DNA from: Prochlorococcus sp. scB245a_519A13
GTDB taxonomy: Bacteria > Cyanobacteriota > Cyanobacteriia > PCC-6307 > Cyanobiaceae
Reading direction: 5' to 3'
DNA: 64,000 nucleotides
Assembly (NCBI GenBank): GCA_000634415.1
Contig: JFNH01000118.1
Location: 62,001-126,000 of the forward strand
The notes below the pieces were generated by a model that saw only the letters and a list, made by a program, of their open reading frames with translations, did no database searches and was not told where the DNA came from. Shown here one piece after another: positions 16,754 through 26,285 of the stretch; position 1 is the stretch's first letter; each line of letters starts with the position of its first letter. The translations under genes were made by a program, and so were the position numbers.

Positions 16754-17695
16754 TTAAATAGTAGTATCAGGAAATTTATTTTCCCATAAACTCTTTCTCT
16801 GGCTAACAAAAAATACTGAGATAAGAACAAAAACCACTCCTATCCACTGCACAATAGTGAGTCTTTCATCTAACCAAACACCTCCACTGAGAAGAGCGAA
16901 TACTGGTGTTAAAAATGCAAGAGTACTAAATCCAGTTATTTCTTTATTATTAGCAAAATAGAAAAACAATCCATACGCTATTGCTCCCCCAAAAATACTT
17001 GCAAATGACATAAGTCCCCAATCAAATATTGACCAATCTGGAATTATTGTGAAATTTGATTGTAAGCAGTGCTTAATAATTAATGGCAAACTACCTAAAA
17101 CCATATGCCAACCTGTAACTGCAACTGGATCACTTTTAGTACAAGTAAATCTGATTAAAATAGTTCCTAATGCCATAGCTAGAGAAGCTGCAAGCATCCA
17201 AAGTTCTCCAAAGTTAAAAGCAACATTATTTATAGACTTATCTGACATCAACCACCAATTCCCTAAAAATTCTTGTGGAACACCTAAAAATACTATTCCT
17301 CCTAAGCCAAAAAGCAAGCCCAACCATCCTATTGGATTTATTAGATTCCCAAAAATTGCCCTCGCTAAAATAGCTACCAAAAGTGGTTGAGAATCAATTA
17401 AAACAGAACCTAAACCTGCTCCAGTTTTTTCAATACCATAAGTTAAAAACAACTGAAAAAAAGTGGCATCAACAATCGTAAAAACAAAAAACCACTTCAA
17501 ATCGCACCTATAAATTTTTAAATCTCTTTTAAACAAATATGTTGTTATTAGAACAAGAATCCCTGCAGGAAGCAATCTTAAAGAAGCCACAAACTCTGGC
17601 CCAGCACTAGATACCAAAGGAGTCATTGCCGCCATTGAAGTACCCCAAAGTGCAAAAGGGAGTATCATTAAAAACCAATTTAGGATTGAATTCAT
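16754..17695 (-). CDS. EamA/DMT-superfamily transporter
   Basis: The 313-residue membrane protein has two EamA repeats of about five helices each (roughly residues 5-135 and 160-300). The first has LLPAGILVLITTYLFKR and the GSVLIDSQPLLVAILA helix, the second has LGSLPLIIKH and STLAFLTPVFALLSGGVWLDERLT, where the FLTPVFALL..E pattern is diagnostic. DMT carriers export metabolites such as amino acids or nucleotide precursors; substrate is unknown. It is divergent from sppA. Confidence 0.88.
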   Translation of the reverse strand: MNSILNWFLMILPFALWGTSMAAMTPLVSSAGPEFVASLRLLPAGILVLITTYLFKRDLKIYRCDLKWFFVFTIVDATFFQLFLTYGIEKTGAGLGSVLIDSQPLLVAILARAIFGNLINPIGWLGLLFGLGGIVFLGVPQEFLGNWWLMSDKSINNVAFNFGELWMLAASLAMALGTILIRFTCTKSDPVAVTGWHMVLGSLPLIIKHCLQSNFTIIPDWSIFDWGLMSFASIFGGAIAYGLFFYFANNKEITGFSTLAFLTPVFALLSGGVWLDERLTIVQWIGVVFVLISVFFVSQRKSLWENKFPDTTI

Positions 17696-17747
17696 TAGGT
17701 CTGCTGATAATCTTTTTAAAGTAGTTTTATGAATTTACCTTAAAAGA

Positions 17748-18557
17748 ATGATTTGGCCTTTTAGACGAAAGTCAAAAAAAAGAATAGCTCGTATAGTAAT
17801 TGATGAGCCTATTACAAGTTCAACAAGAGTTTCAGTCCTTAAAGCTCTTAAACAAATTGAGGATAGAGAATTTCCTGCTTTAATCGTGAGAATTGATTCT
17901 CCAGGGGGTACTGTTGGGGATAGCCAAGAAATATACTCTGCTATTAAAAGACTAAAAGACAAAGGATGTAAAGTCATTGCAAGTTTTGGGAACATCTCAG
18001 CATCAGGAGGCGTTTACATTGGTGTTGCATCAGACAAAATAGTTGCTAATCCAGGCACAATTACAGGATCTATTGGTGTGATTATAAGAGGAAATAATTT
18101 ATCTGAATTATTAGATAAAATCGGCATTAAATTTGAGACTGTTAAAAGCGGTGTATTTAAAGACATACTTTCTCCAGATAAACCTCTAAGTGAGGAAGGT
18201 AGAGGTCTACTCCAAGGACTTATAGATGAAAGTTATAAACAATTTACTGAAGCTGTTGCTGAAGGAAGGAATTTACCTGTTGAAGAAGTAAGAAAATTTG
18301 CTGATGGTAGAATTTTCACTGGAACACAAGCACTCGAACTTGGACTTGTTGATAAAGTTGGGGATGAATTTGTTGCAAGGGAGCTAGCTTCAGAAATGGT
18401 TAATATTGATCCTAAAATTCAACCCTTAACATTCGGGAAAAAGAAGAAAAAAATACTTGGACTAATTCCTGGAAGTAGAATGATTGAGAAAATTATCAAT
18501 AATATCTTTTTTGAGTTTGACTCATCTAATAAAGTACTTTGGTTATACAAGCCTTAA
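17748..18557 (+). CDS. sppA: Signal peptide peptidase SppA, short form (protease IV family)
   Basis: The 269-residue protein has the S49 peptidase core: IDSPGGTVGDSQEIYSAI, the catalytic serine in ISASGGVYIG (Ser86), and a Lys in KSGVFKDILSPDKPLS (probably Lys138) completing the Ser-Lys dyad. It removes or degrades leftover signal peptides at the membrane. It lacks the N-terminal half-repeat of E. coli SppA, as is usual for short cyanobacterial or Gram-positive forms. The following aroH starts 6 bases after its stop. Confidence 0.92.
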   Translation: MIWPFRRKSKKRIARIVIDEPITSSTRVSVLKALKQIEDREFPALIVRIDSPGGTVGDSQEIYSAIKRLKDKGCKVIASFGNISASGGVYIGVASDKIVANPGTITGSIGVIIRGNNLSELLDKIGIKFETVKSGVFKDILSPDKPLSEEGRGLLQGLIDESYKQFTEAVAEGRNLPVEEVRKFADGRIFTGTQALELGLVDKVGDEFVARELASEMVNIDPKIQPLTFGKKKKKILGLIPGSRMIEKIINNIFFEFDSSNKVLWLYKP

Positions 18558-18563
18558 TTTTTT

Positions 18564-18947
18564 ATGTATGAAAAAATGAAAGATGATTATAAAATTACAT
18601 TTATTCGTGGAGCTACAACAGCATCTGGGAATTCTGTTAGAGAAATAGAAGTTGCAGTAGTGGAATTAATTGACGAATTAATTTCACGAAACAATCTAAT
18701 TAAAACGAACATACTATCCATTACATTCACAGCGACAAAAGATTTAAATGCATGTTTCCCCGCTTCAATTGCAAGAAAATTTAATGGCCTTGATTCAGTT
18801 GCTTTTTTAGACTGCCAACAAATGCACGTATCCAATGATGTTGATTTTTGTATAAGAATAATGGCTCAAGTTTTATTGCCACAAAATTATGAAATAAAGC
18901 ACCCTTATTTAAAAGGCGCTGCAAAATTAAGGACAGATAGATGTTAA
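18564..18947 (+). CDS. aroH: Chorismate mutase, AroH class
   Basis: The 127-residue protein shows the AroH trimeric fold signatures: ITFIRGATTASGNS at the start (active-site Arg), ILSITFTATKDLNACFPASIAR in the middle, and CQQMHVSNDVDFCIRIMAQV near the end. It rearranges chorismate to prephenate for phenylalanine and tyrosine synthesis. Residue 5 (MKDDYKITF) is an alternative start. It probably shares a transcript with sppA. Confidence 0.9.
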   Translation: MYEKMKDDYKITFIRGATTASGNSVREIEVAVVELIDELISRNNLIKTNILSITFTATKDLNACFPASIARKFNGLDSVAFLDCQQMHVSNDVDFCIRIMAQVLLPQNYEIKHPYLKGAAKLRTDRC

Positions 18948-19015
18948 CCTAAGTGAGACAATATCTCTACATTTAAAATTAGTTTAAAATTAATCCCTCA
19001 ATAGTTAAATTAACA

Positions 19016-19594
19016 ATGTTAAAAAAAACAAAGAAAATTGCTTTAAATTTGAAAATTTTAAGATGTTTACTTATACCTACACTTTTAGTTTCAACTCCTA
19101 TCTTCAATAAAATTCAAGAAGCTAAAGCAGGTTTAGAATTTCAATGGGATCAAGACTCTGGCCACAGAAGATTAAAATGGTTTCAAAAAGAAAATAAAAA
19201 GAGATTTAGAAATACAATCTATTTTTTCTTGAGGCCATCTGATAGAAGAACTGATCTCTTAAAAGTAAATCTAGCTTTTCCTAAGACCTTTAAATCCACT
19301 TTAAAAAACGAAAAAATTAGTTTTTGCAAAGTAAAAATAGGTGGTTTTGATTCTAGAACTAAATGTTTAGAAAATATTCCAGCGGATTTCGAAATCAAAA
19401 CTGATGAATCAGGCCTACGATCACTAGATATTTACCCCTATAGTCCAATTCCCTCTAACAAAGATAGTTATGCAATTGTCTTTAAAATCTTTAATCCCAA
19501 AAAATCAGGCTTATATCAATTTCATTCATTTGGGCAATCTAAAGGGAAATCATCTTCAAGTTATTTAGGAAGCTGGACTATAGTGATCGATTAA
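19016..19594 (+). CDS. DUF2808 family secreted protein
   Basis: The 192-residue protein has a signal peptide (about 1-40, ending EAKA-GLEF). The mature part carries the DUF2808 pattern of cyanobacteria, with FLRPSDRRTDLLKVNLAFPKTF early and DIYPYSPIPSNKDSYAIVFKIFNPKKSGLYQFHSFG late. It is a predicted periplasmic beta-rich protein of unknown role. It precedes rpmH by 30 bases. Confidence 0.8.
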   Translation: MLKKTKKIALNLKILRCLLIPTLLVSTPIFNKIQEAKAGLEFQWDQDSGHRRLKWFQKENKKRFRNTIYFFLRPSDRRTDLLKVNLAFPKTFKSTLKNEKISFCKVKIGGFDSRTKCLENIPADFEIKTDESGLRSLDIYPYSPIPSNKDSYAIVFKIFNPKKSGLYQFHSFGQSKGKSSSSYLGSWTIVID

Positions 19595-19624
19595 ATGATA
19601 AATTAAATAAGGATAATTAATCAA

Positions 19625-19762
19625 ATGACTAAAAGAACTTTTGGCGGGACCTCAAGAAAAAGAAAACGTGTATCTGGTTTTAGAGTAAGAATGCGTTCTC
19701 ATACAGGTAGAAGAGTTATTAAAAGCAGAAGACAAAAAGGTAGGGAAAGAATAGCTGTATAA
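19625..19762 (+). CDS. rpmH: 50S ribosomal protein L34 (not in the ORF track)
   Basis: ATG at 19625 encodes the 45-residue [20 protein letters not shown]..., ending [11 protein letters not shown]. The very basic composition and the [19 protein letters not shown] block are unmistakable L34. It begins the conserved bacterial rpmH-rnpA-yidC cluster, with rnpA 12 bases downstream. Confidence 0.97.
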
Positions 19763-19774
19763 CTTCAATTTTAA

Positions 19775-20161
19775 ATGGCCTTACCTAAGGATATGCGTTT
19801 AAAAGGTCATAGGACTTTTAACTACATACATAAAAATGCCAAAACATATCATGGCAAATTAATGACATTTAAAGTTGCAAAATCAAATCCAGATATTCTC
19901 TTAACACATAAATTCACAAATCCCTCAAACAAATTTCGAGTTGCAATTGCAATTAGTAAAAAAGTTTCAAAAAAAGCTGTAGAAAGAAATAAATTAAGAA
20001 GAATCTTGCAAGAGTGGTTATTAACAAACATTCAAAAAATTAATAACCACAAACCTTATTGGTTACTTGTTAACCTTAAATTTGGGGATTTCTGCAATGA
20101 TAAAAGTAAACTTTTGGAGGAATTTCAAAACTTAATGTTCAAATCTCATCTAATCAAATGA
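19775..20161 (+). CDS. rnpA: Ribonuclease P protein component
   Basis: The 128-residue basic protein has the RnpA core: MRLKGHRTFNYIHKNAKTYH, then FRVAIAISKKVSKKAVERNK followed by LRRILQEWL, the RNR-type motif helix that contacts the P RNA. It aids 5' maturation of pre-tRNA. Its last bases overlap the start of the PH-domain gene by 4 bases (ATGA), indicating coupling. Confidence 0.95.
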   Translation: MALPKDMRLKGHRTFNYIHKNAKTYHGKLMTFKVAKSNPDILLTHKFTNPSNKFRVAIAISKKVSKKAVERNKLRRILQEWLLTNIQKINNHKPYWLLVNLKFGDFCNDKSKLLEEFQNLMFKSHLIK

Positions 20162-20571
20162 TTAATATTAATGAAGAAACCTTTTATGAAGGTGGTCCTG
20201 CTAAAAGTGATTTAATAATAAATCTACTAGCAGGGATAACTATACTTGGTTTGCCATTTACCTTTGCCGCAATAGTTAGAGCATTGTGGTTGAGATATAA
20301 AATTACAAACAAAAGAATTACAATAGATGGTGGATGGTTTGGTAAAAACAAAACACAAGTCTCATTAAGTAACATCGAAGAAATAAGATCTATTCCAAGA
20401 GGATTTGGTTCATATGGTGATATGGTTCTTATTCTTAACGATGGTTCAAAGGTTGAAATGAAATCATTACCTTTATTCAGAGAAAAGCAAAAATTTATTG
20501 AAGAAAATATAAATAAAAGATCACAAATCCCAAATCTCAACGAAGTAGAAGGATTTGCTACTAAATCCTAA
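20158..20571 (+). CDS. PH-domain (bPH2/DUF304-like) membrane protein
   Basis: The 137-residue protein has a hydrophobic helical hairpin near the N-terminus (LIINLLAGITILGLPFTFAA), then a bacterial PH-like beta domain: RYKITNKRITIDGGWFGKNKTQVSLSNIEEIRSIPRGFGSYGDMVLILNDGS. In cyanobacteria this gene commonly sits between rnpA and yidC, as here, and its role is not established. The 4-base overlap with rnpA and the short gap to yidC support one operon. Confidence 0.82.
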   Translation: MININEETFYEGGPAKSDLIINLLAGITILGLPFTFAAIVRALWLRYKITNKRITIDGGWFGKNKTQVSLSNIEEIRSIPRGFGSYGDMVLILNDGSKVEMKSLPLFREKQKFIEENINKRSQIPNLNEVEGFATKS

Positions 20572-20643
20572 ATAAATTAATTACAAAAATCTTTTTTTCC
20601 TGTAAAATAAAATGTCTATTCAAATTACACTCTCTTTAATATC

Positions 20644-21786
20644 GTGATAGGGTTCATTTCTGAAAAACTACTTATCCCGATTCTAGATTTTTTCTACGGT
20701 TTAGTCCCTAGTTATGGTTTAGCGATTGTTGCATTGACAGTCGTAATTAGAATTGCTCTTTTCCCTTTAAGCGCTGGTTCCATTAGGAGCGCAAGGCGGA
20801 TGAAGATTGCCCAACCAGTAATGCAAAAAAGACAAGCAGAAATAAAATCTAAGTTTTCAGGTGATCCAAAGAAACAGCAAGAAGAGCTTGGAAAATTAAT
20901 GAATGAGTTTGGTAGCCCTCTCGCAGGTTGCCTCCCTTTGATTGTACAAATGCCTGTGCTATTTGCACTTTTCGCAACCCTAAGAGGCTCTCCATTCGCT
21001 GATGTCCCCTACAACATAAATCTCAAGGTCGTCCCACAGGATCAAGTAGCAGCCATTGATCCAAAACCTTACAAATCCCCTCGACACTCTATTTTTATTA
21101 CAGAAAAATCACATTTTCCTGTAGTTGCCACCATTCCTAGTGGAACAAAATTGGGGACAGAAGAATCCATAAAAGTAAATTTACAAACAACAAATGGCAA
21201 TAGCTATTCTGAGGTTTTATCAAAATATGACAACGGATCTAAATTTCTCCCAACTTGGAGTGTTTCTAAAGGGTCAGAAAATCTTAAAGTTTCCCAAGAT
21301 GGTACAGTAACAGCAATTAAACCGGGCGATGCAACAATAGAAGCGAAAATACCTGGTTTAGCTGCTAAAAGTGGTTTTTTATTTATTAAAGCTCTTGGTC
21401 AAGTTGGTTTTTATGTAGATGGAGCAATTAATTGGGATATTGCTGCATTAGTCGGTGCCTTTGGATTAACCTTACTTCTCTCTCAAGTTTTATCAAGTCA
21501 GGGCATGCCTGCGAATCCACAGCAATCAACAGCAAATAAAATTACACCAGTTATGATAACTGGAATGTTTCTTTTTTTCCCACTACCAGCTGGAGTCTTA
21601 CTTTATATGGTTGTGGCTAATATTTTCCAGGCATTTCAAACTTTTCTGCTCAATAAAGAAGCTCTTCCTGAGAATCTACAGAAAATTTTGGATCAACAAT
21701 TATTAGCAAAAAATGAAGTGATAACAACTTCTGCTACAACTATCTCAGATAAAAGATTACCTTTCGAACCTAACAGTAAAAAATAA
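20644..21786 (+). CDS. yidC: Membrane protein insertase YidC/Oxa1 with an Ig-like insertion
   Basis: The 380-residue protein has the Oxa1 core: [19 protein letters not shown] with the hydrophilic-groove Arg, [20 protein letters not shown] coiled region, [20 protein letters not shown], and two late helices. It inserts thylakoid and plasma-membrane proteins. Between the second and third core helices (about 140-250) lies an extra luminal domain whose end, [21 protein letters not shown] then [14 protein letters not shown], matches the Big_2/Ig-like pattern (W-S-V..G.V.A..G.A.I.A). The start is GTG. The C-terminus ends soon after the last helix. Confidence 0.93.
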   Translation: MIGFISEKLLIPILDFFYGLVPSYGLAIVALTVVIRIALFPLSAGSIRSARRMKIAQPVMQKRQAEIKSKFSGDPKKQQEELGKLMNEFGSPLAGCLPLIVQMPVLFALFATLRGSPFADVPYNINLKVVPQDQVAAIDPKPYKSPRHSIFITEKSHFPVVATIPSGTKLGTEESIKVNLQTTNGNSYSEVLSKYDNGSKFLPTWSVSKGSENLKVSQDGTVTAIKPGDATIEAKIPGLAAKSGFLFIKALGQVGFYVDGAINWDIAALVGAFGLTLLLSQVLSSQGMPANPQQSTANKITPVMITGMFLFFPLPAGVLLYMVVANIFQAFQTFLLNKEALPENLQKILDQQLLAKNEVITTSATTISDKRLPFEPNSKK

Positions 21787-21801
21787 TCATAATCTTAAAT
21801 A

Positions 21802-23268
21802 ATGAATTCTTGGTGTAGAAATTTAGAATTACTCATAAAATCAAGGACCTCATTAATTTGGATCAAGACTAAAGAAGAGGAAAGATTAGAAAAATTAGTT
21901 AATTTTTCTTGTGAAAGACTTAATATAAAAAGATTCGTTTCTTGGGATTGTGTTAACGGTATAAAAGGATTAATAAATGAAGAAGGTAAATTTTCTAACA
22001 ATCCGTTAGGAGTACTTAATTGGCTTAAAGAACTAAATTCTGAAGTTTCAACAGTTTTATTAGTTAAAGATTTTCATAAATTTTATGATGATCCATCTAT
22101 CAATAGAACAATTAAAGAACTATCCTCAGCGCTTAAAAAAACTAGTCATAATTTAATTATTAGTTCTCATTTATTTCCTTCATCAGAAGAGTTGGATGAA
22201 TTAATAGCAATTGTAAATTTACCTTTACCTGATCAAAGAGAATTGAAAAATCTAATAAAACAAATTGCTAACAACACCAATTCAAATCTAGAAGAACAAG
22301 ACTTAAACGAACTTTCTATAGCTTCAAGTGGTCTTACCGAAATAAAAGTAAAGCAAGTCACTGCAAAGGCTCTTGCTCAAAGAGGAAAAATAAGTAAAGA
22401 GGATATTAAAGATATTCTTGAAGAGAAAAAACAAGTAATCGCAAGAAGTGAAATTTTAGAATTTTTCGAAGCTAAATCCAGTCAAGATGATATTGGAGGT
22501 TTAAATGTTTTAAAAGTTTGGCTTAATCAAAGATACAGGGCCTTTTCTAAAGAAGCTAGAGACTATGGATTACCTATTCCCAAGGGAGTCTTACTCGTTG
22601 GAGCTCAAGGAACAGGGAAATCGCTAACCGCAAAATCAATTTCTAAGAGTTGGTCGATGCCATTGCTTAGGCTAGATGTTGGAAGACTATTTTCCAGCCT
22701 TGTTGGTTCAAGCGAGGCAAGAACAAGAGAAGCAATATTAAGAGCTGAGGCCATGTCTCCTTGTATCCTTTGGATCGATGAAATTGACAAGGGCTTTGGT
22801 GGCGATGCTAGAAGTGATGGAGGAACAAGTCAAAGGGTTTTGGCAAGTTTGCTAACTTGGATGTCTGAAAAAGAATCCCCAGTATTTGTCATAGCTACCG
22901 CTAATGCTATAGATAAGCTTCCTGCTGAATTATTAAGAAAAGGTAGATTTGATGAGATATTTTTTCTTGATTTACCAAATTCTGAAGAAAGATTAAGTAT
23001 TCTGGACTTGCATTTAAAAAAAAGAAGACCAAGTTACAGGTTTCCTCTTTCCACTATCATCGACAGAACAGATGGATTCTCAGGTGCAGAGCTTGAACAA
23101 GCAGTGATAGAGGGGATGCATATTTCATTTTCTGAAAATAGAGAACTTATGGAGAAAGATTTAATAAAAGCAGTTTCTGAATTAGTTCCCTTATCTAGAA
23201 CAGCTAAGGAGCAAATTAATTTACTTAAAGAATGGTCAACTACAGGGCGGGCTCGATCTGCTTCATAG
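21802..23268 (+). CDS. ycf46: Ycf46-type AAA+ ATPase
   Basis: The 488-residue protein has an N-terminal alpha/beta domain (about 1-200) and a C-terminal AAA module: Walker A GAQGTGKS at 267-274, Walker B CILWIDEIDKGFGG, sensor 1 FVIATANAI and an arginine-finger region LLRKGRFDEIFFLD. This layout is that of plastid-encoded Ycf46 and its cyanobacterial homologues, which have been linked to CO2 use and photosynthetic control. It follows yidC by 15 bases and may be co-transcribed. Confidence 0.9.
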   Translation: MNSWCRNLELLIKSRTSLIWIKTKEEERLEKLVNFSCERLNIKRFVSWDCVNGIKGLINEEGKFSNNPLGVLNWLKELNSEVSTVLLVKDFHKFYDDPSINRTIKELSSALKKTSHNLIISSHLFPSSEELDELIAIVNLPLPDQRELKNLIKQIANNTNSNLEEQDLNELSIASSGLTEIKVKQVTAKALAQRGKISKEDIKDILEEKKQVIARSEILEFFEAKSSQDDIGGLNVLKVWLNQRYRAFSKEARDYGLPIPKGVLLVGAQGTGKSLTAKSISKSWSMPLLRLDVGRLFSSLVGSSEARTREAILRAEAMSPCILWIDEIDKGFGGDARSDGGTSQRVLASLLTWMSEKESPVFVIATANAIDKLPAELLRKGRFDEIFFLDLPNSEERLSILDLHLKKRRPSYRFPLSTIIDRTDGFSGAELEQAVIEGMHISFSENRELMEKDLIKAVSELVPLSRTAKEQINLLKEWSTTGRARSAS

Positions 23269-23388
23269 CTAAAAATTTTATCTACAAACACTCCGTAAGT
23301 TAGGAATCATTAATTTAGTTAATTTTTAGTCAAAAATCTCTAATATTGAATTTAGATTAACTATTTTAAAAAGGTATAAAAAAAAATA

Positions 23389-24666
23389 GTGTTAGATCAA
23401 AAATTAATAAGAGAAAATCCAACTTCAGTTGAAGAAAGTTTATCCCTTAGAGGAAAAGTTTTTAATATTTCCCAAATACAAAAATTAACTCTTCAAAAAA
23501 AAGAAATTGATATAGAAATATCTAGTCTCCAATCTGAGAGTAAAAAGTTAAGTAAATTGATCGCTCAAGAAATCAGCAAATCTAAAAACAATGATTCTCC
23601 AGAGGTAAATAATTTAAAGAAAAAAGGCAATGAATACAGAATCAAAATTTCAGAATTTGAAGAAAAGAAAAGAAACTTAGATAAAAATATACATAATGAA
23701 ATTTGTAATTTGCCAAATTTACCTAGCAATGATGCTCCTATTGGAAAAGATGAAAGTGATAATGTCCAATTAAAAACTTGGGGCGATCCGTTAGTAACAG
23801 AAAATCTTAAATCTCACTGGGAAATAGGCGAAAGTCTTAATCTTTTCGACTCTGTCAAATCAACTAAAATATCAAAAAGTCGTTTTATCACACTTATTGG
23901 TAATGGAGCCAGATTAGAGAGAGCATTAATAAATTTTATGCTCGACATGCATACTAGCAATGGTTATTTAGAGTTAATGCCTCCAGCTTTAGTAAACTCA
24001 GAAAGTCTCACCGGCTCTGGTCAATTACCTAAATTTTCAAATGAAAGTTTTAAATGTTCTAACGACGACCTATGGCTTTCGCCCACTGCTGAAGTTCCAC
24101 TAACCGCTTTTCATAGAAATGATATTATTGATTCAAAGCAATTACCGCTTAAGTACGTTGCCTATAGCCCATGTTTTAGAAGAGAAGCTGGAAGTTATGG
24201 AAGGGATACAAAGGGTTTAATAAGACTTCATCAATTTAATAAAGTTGAACTATATTGGTTTTGTGAACCAAGTAAATCTATTGAAGCTCATAAAAAGATT
24301 ACTTTAGATGCAGAAAGCATTTTAAAAAAGCTCAATCTACCTTACAGATTAGTTGATATTTGCACTGGAGACTTAGGTTTTTCTTCAAGCAGAACTTATG
24401 ATCTTGAAGTCTGGCTACCAAGTAGTAAATGTTATAGGGAAATATCAAGTTGTAGTAACTGTTTAGACTTTCAAGCTCGCAGATCATCAATAAGAGCAAA
24501 AATTGATAAAAAAAATACATATCTGCATACCTTAAATGGCAGTGGGCTTGCGATTGGAAGAACTATGGCTGCTATTCTTGAGAATGGCCAGCAAACAGAT
24601 GGAAGCGTAAAAATTCCAGATGCTCTTGTTCCATATTTTGGATCAAATTTTTTAAAAACTGCTTAA
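23389..24666 (+). CDS. serS: Seryl-tRNA synthetase
   Basis: The 425-residue class II enzyme has the N-terminal antiparallel coiled-coil arm (about 25-110) that grips the long variable arm of tRNA-Ser. The catalytic domain shows motif 2 [20 protein letters not shown] and motif 3 [18 protein letters not shown]. The start is GTG at 23389. Length is normal. It is followed 9 bases on by rseP. Confidence 0.96.
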   Translation: MLDQKLIRENPTSVEESLSLRGKVFNISQIQKLTLQKKEIDIEISSLQSESKKLSKLIAQEISKSKNNDSPEVNNLKKKGNEYRIKISEFEEKKRNLDKNIHNEICNLPNLPSNDAPIGKDESDNVQLKTWGDPLVTENLKSHWEIGESLNLFDSVKSTKISKSRFITLIGNGARLERALINFMLDMHTSNGYLELMPPALVNSESLTGSGQLPKFSNESFKCSNDDLWLSPTAEVPLTAFHRNDIIDSKQLPLKYVAYSPCFRREAGSYGRDTKGLIRLHQFNKVELYWFCEPSKSIEAHKKITLDAESILKKLNLPYRLVDICTGDLGFSSSRTYDLEVWLPSSKCYREISSCSNCLDFQARRSSIRAKIDKKNTYLHTLNGSGLAIGRTMAAILENGQQTDGSVKIPDALVPYFGSNFLKTA

Positions 24667-24675
24667 AATAATTAA

Positions 24676-25755
24676 ATGAACGTTTTAACCTCAATAACAG
24701 TTCTGGGATTTCTTATTTTTTTTCATGAGATGGGGCATTTCCTTGCAGCAATTTTGCAAGGTATCTATGTTGATGGATTTTCAATTGGTTTTGGACCATC
24801 GATAATTCAGAAAAGATATAAAGATATAACCTATTCGCTTAGAGCCTTTCCCTTAGGGGGCTTTGTTTCGTTCCCTGATGTAGAAATCAATAATATTGAC
24901 CCTAAAGATCCAAACCTTTTAAACAATAGGCCAGTTATTCAAAGAGTAATTGTTATATCCGCTGGGGTATTTGCCAACTTAATTCTTGCTTATTCTATCT
25001 TAATTTTAAACGTAACTACTGTTGGGCTTCCATTTGATCCCGAGCCTGGAATTTTAGTTTTAGCTACTCAGCCTGAGAAAGCTGCTTCTCTTGCTGGATT
25101 ACAAACAGGGGATAAAATCTTAAAAATTGAATCCAGTACTTTAGGAGTTGGCGACAAAGCAGTTTCTTCTTTAGTAAAGGAGATTCAAAATTCCTCCGAA
25201 AACCCAATTTCGATAACAATTGAGAGAGAAGGAGTTCTGAAAGATTTAACTTTGGTACCAAAAAACATAAATGGGAAAGGTACAATAGGTGCTCAACTAC
25301 AACCGAATATAAGGAAGGAAGTTAAAAAGACAAAAAACGTTTTCGAACTTTTTAATTATACTAACAAAGAGTTTTCATCACTTTTGGTAAAAACAATTCA
25401 AGGCTATAAAGGATTAATAACAAATTTTTCCTCAACTGCTCAACAATTAAGTGGGCCGGTCAAAATCGTTGAAATCGGCGCTCAATTATCTCAACAAGGT
25501 GGAACAGGCATATTATTATTTGCGGCTTTAATTTCTATTAATTTAGCAGTACTTAATTCATTACCTTTACCATTATTAGATGGAGGACAACTTGTTTTCA
25601 CTTTAATTGAAGGATTTAGGGGGAAACCAGTTCCAGTCAAGGTACAAATGGTTGTCACTCAATCCAGTTTTTTTCTTTTAGTTGGACTAAGTGTTCTGCT
25701 CATTATCAGAGATACTAGTCAACTATTAGTAGTACAAAGATTATTAAACCAATAA
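24676..25755 (+). CDS. rseP: Site-2 zinc metalloprotease RseP
   Basis: The 359-residue membrane protein has the zinc-binding HEMGHF motif in the first helix (His17, Glu18, His21) and the second metal motif NSLPLPLLDGGQL near residue 300. A single PDZ domain lies between (about 115-195), with GLQTGDKILKIES as its binding loop. It performs intramembrane cleavage of regulators such as anti-sigma factors. It is shorter than E. coli RseP, which has two PDZ domains, as usual for cyanobacteria. Confidence 0.93.
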   Translation: MNVLTSITVLGFLIFFHEMGHFLAAILQGIYVDGFSIGFGPSIIQKRYKDITYSLRAFPLGGFVSFPDVEINNIDPKDPNLLNNRPVIQRVIVISAGVFANLILAYSILILNVTTVGLPFDPEPGILVLATQPEKAASLAGLQTGDKILKIESSTLGVGDKAVSSLVKEIQNSSENPISITIEREGVLKDLTLVPKNINGKGTIGAQLQPNIRKEVKKTKNVFELFNYTNKEFSSLLVKTIQGYKGLITNFSSTAQQLSGPVKIVEIGAQLSQQGGTGILLFAALISINLAVLNSLPLPLLDGGQLVFTLIEGFRGKPVPVKVQMVVTQSSFFLLVGLSVLLIIRDTSQLLVVQRLLNQ

Positions 25756-25817
25756 ATAAATTTTAAAAACTGTTCTCCAAGCTGTTAATATATTATTTAG
25801 TTTAAAAATCATATTAA

Positions 25818-26120
25818 ATGGCAAAAAAGTCCATGATTGCGAGAGAAGTTAAACGCAAAAAGCTTGTGCAGAAATATGCTGCAAAAAGGAAGTCATTATT
25901 GGATGAATTCAATGCCGCAAAAGATCCAATGGAAAGGTTAGAAATTCATAGAAAGATTCAAGGACTACCAAGAAACTCTGCTCCAAATAGAGTAAGAAAT
26001 AGATGTTGGGCAACTGGTAAACCTAGAGGAGTTTATAGAGATTTTGGCCTTTGCAGGAACCAGTTAAGGCAAAGAGCTCATAACGGAGAACTTCCCGGGG
26101 TAGTTAAATCAAGTTGGTAG
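25818..26120 (+). CDS. rpsN: 30S ribosomal protein S14
   Basis: The 100-residue protein is the zinc-independent long form of S14: [20 protein letters not shown] at the start, [23 protein letters not shown] and [23 protein letters not shown] at the end. It lacks the CxxC pairs of the short zinc form. As in other cyanobacteria it stands apart from the large ribosomal operon. A large hairpin follows immediately. Confidence 0.96.
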   Translation: MAKKSMIAREVKRKKLVQKYAAKRKSLLDEFNAAKDPMERLEIHRKIQGLPRNSAPNRVRNRCWATGKPRGVYRDFGLCRNQLRQRAHNGELPGVVKSSW

Positions 26121-26121
26121 T

Positions 26122-26185
26122 ATGAATTTTTAACTTAAGTATTTTTCTTATTAAATAAAATACTTAAAGAGAAAAATTCATTTTT
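26122..26185 (+). terminator. Large inverted repeat between rpsN and pnp
   Basis: ATGAATTTTT...TTAAGTATTTT (26122-26145) is mirrored by AAAATACTTAA...AAAAATTCAT (26157-26181), giving two perfect arms of 10 and 11 bp separated by a small internal loop, with an apical loop of about 11 bases and a TTTTT run at the end. It starts 2 bases after the rpsN stop. It is probably the rpsN terminator or an mRNA end stabiliser; the AT-rich stem makes strength uncertain. Confidence 0.65.
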
Positions 26186-26285
26186 AGGTAAATTTTAAAA
26201 TTTTTTATAGTTTATCTAAATAATTTACTCAATATGTCCCTATAAAATGTAAGAATAAATTATGTATAGATTTATAATTTAAAAA

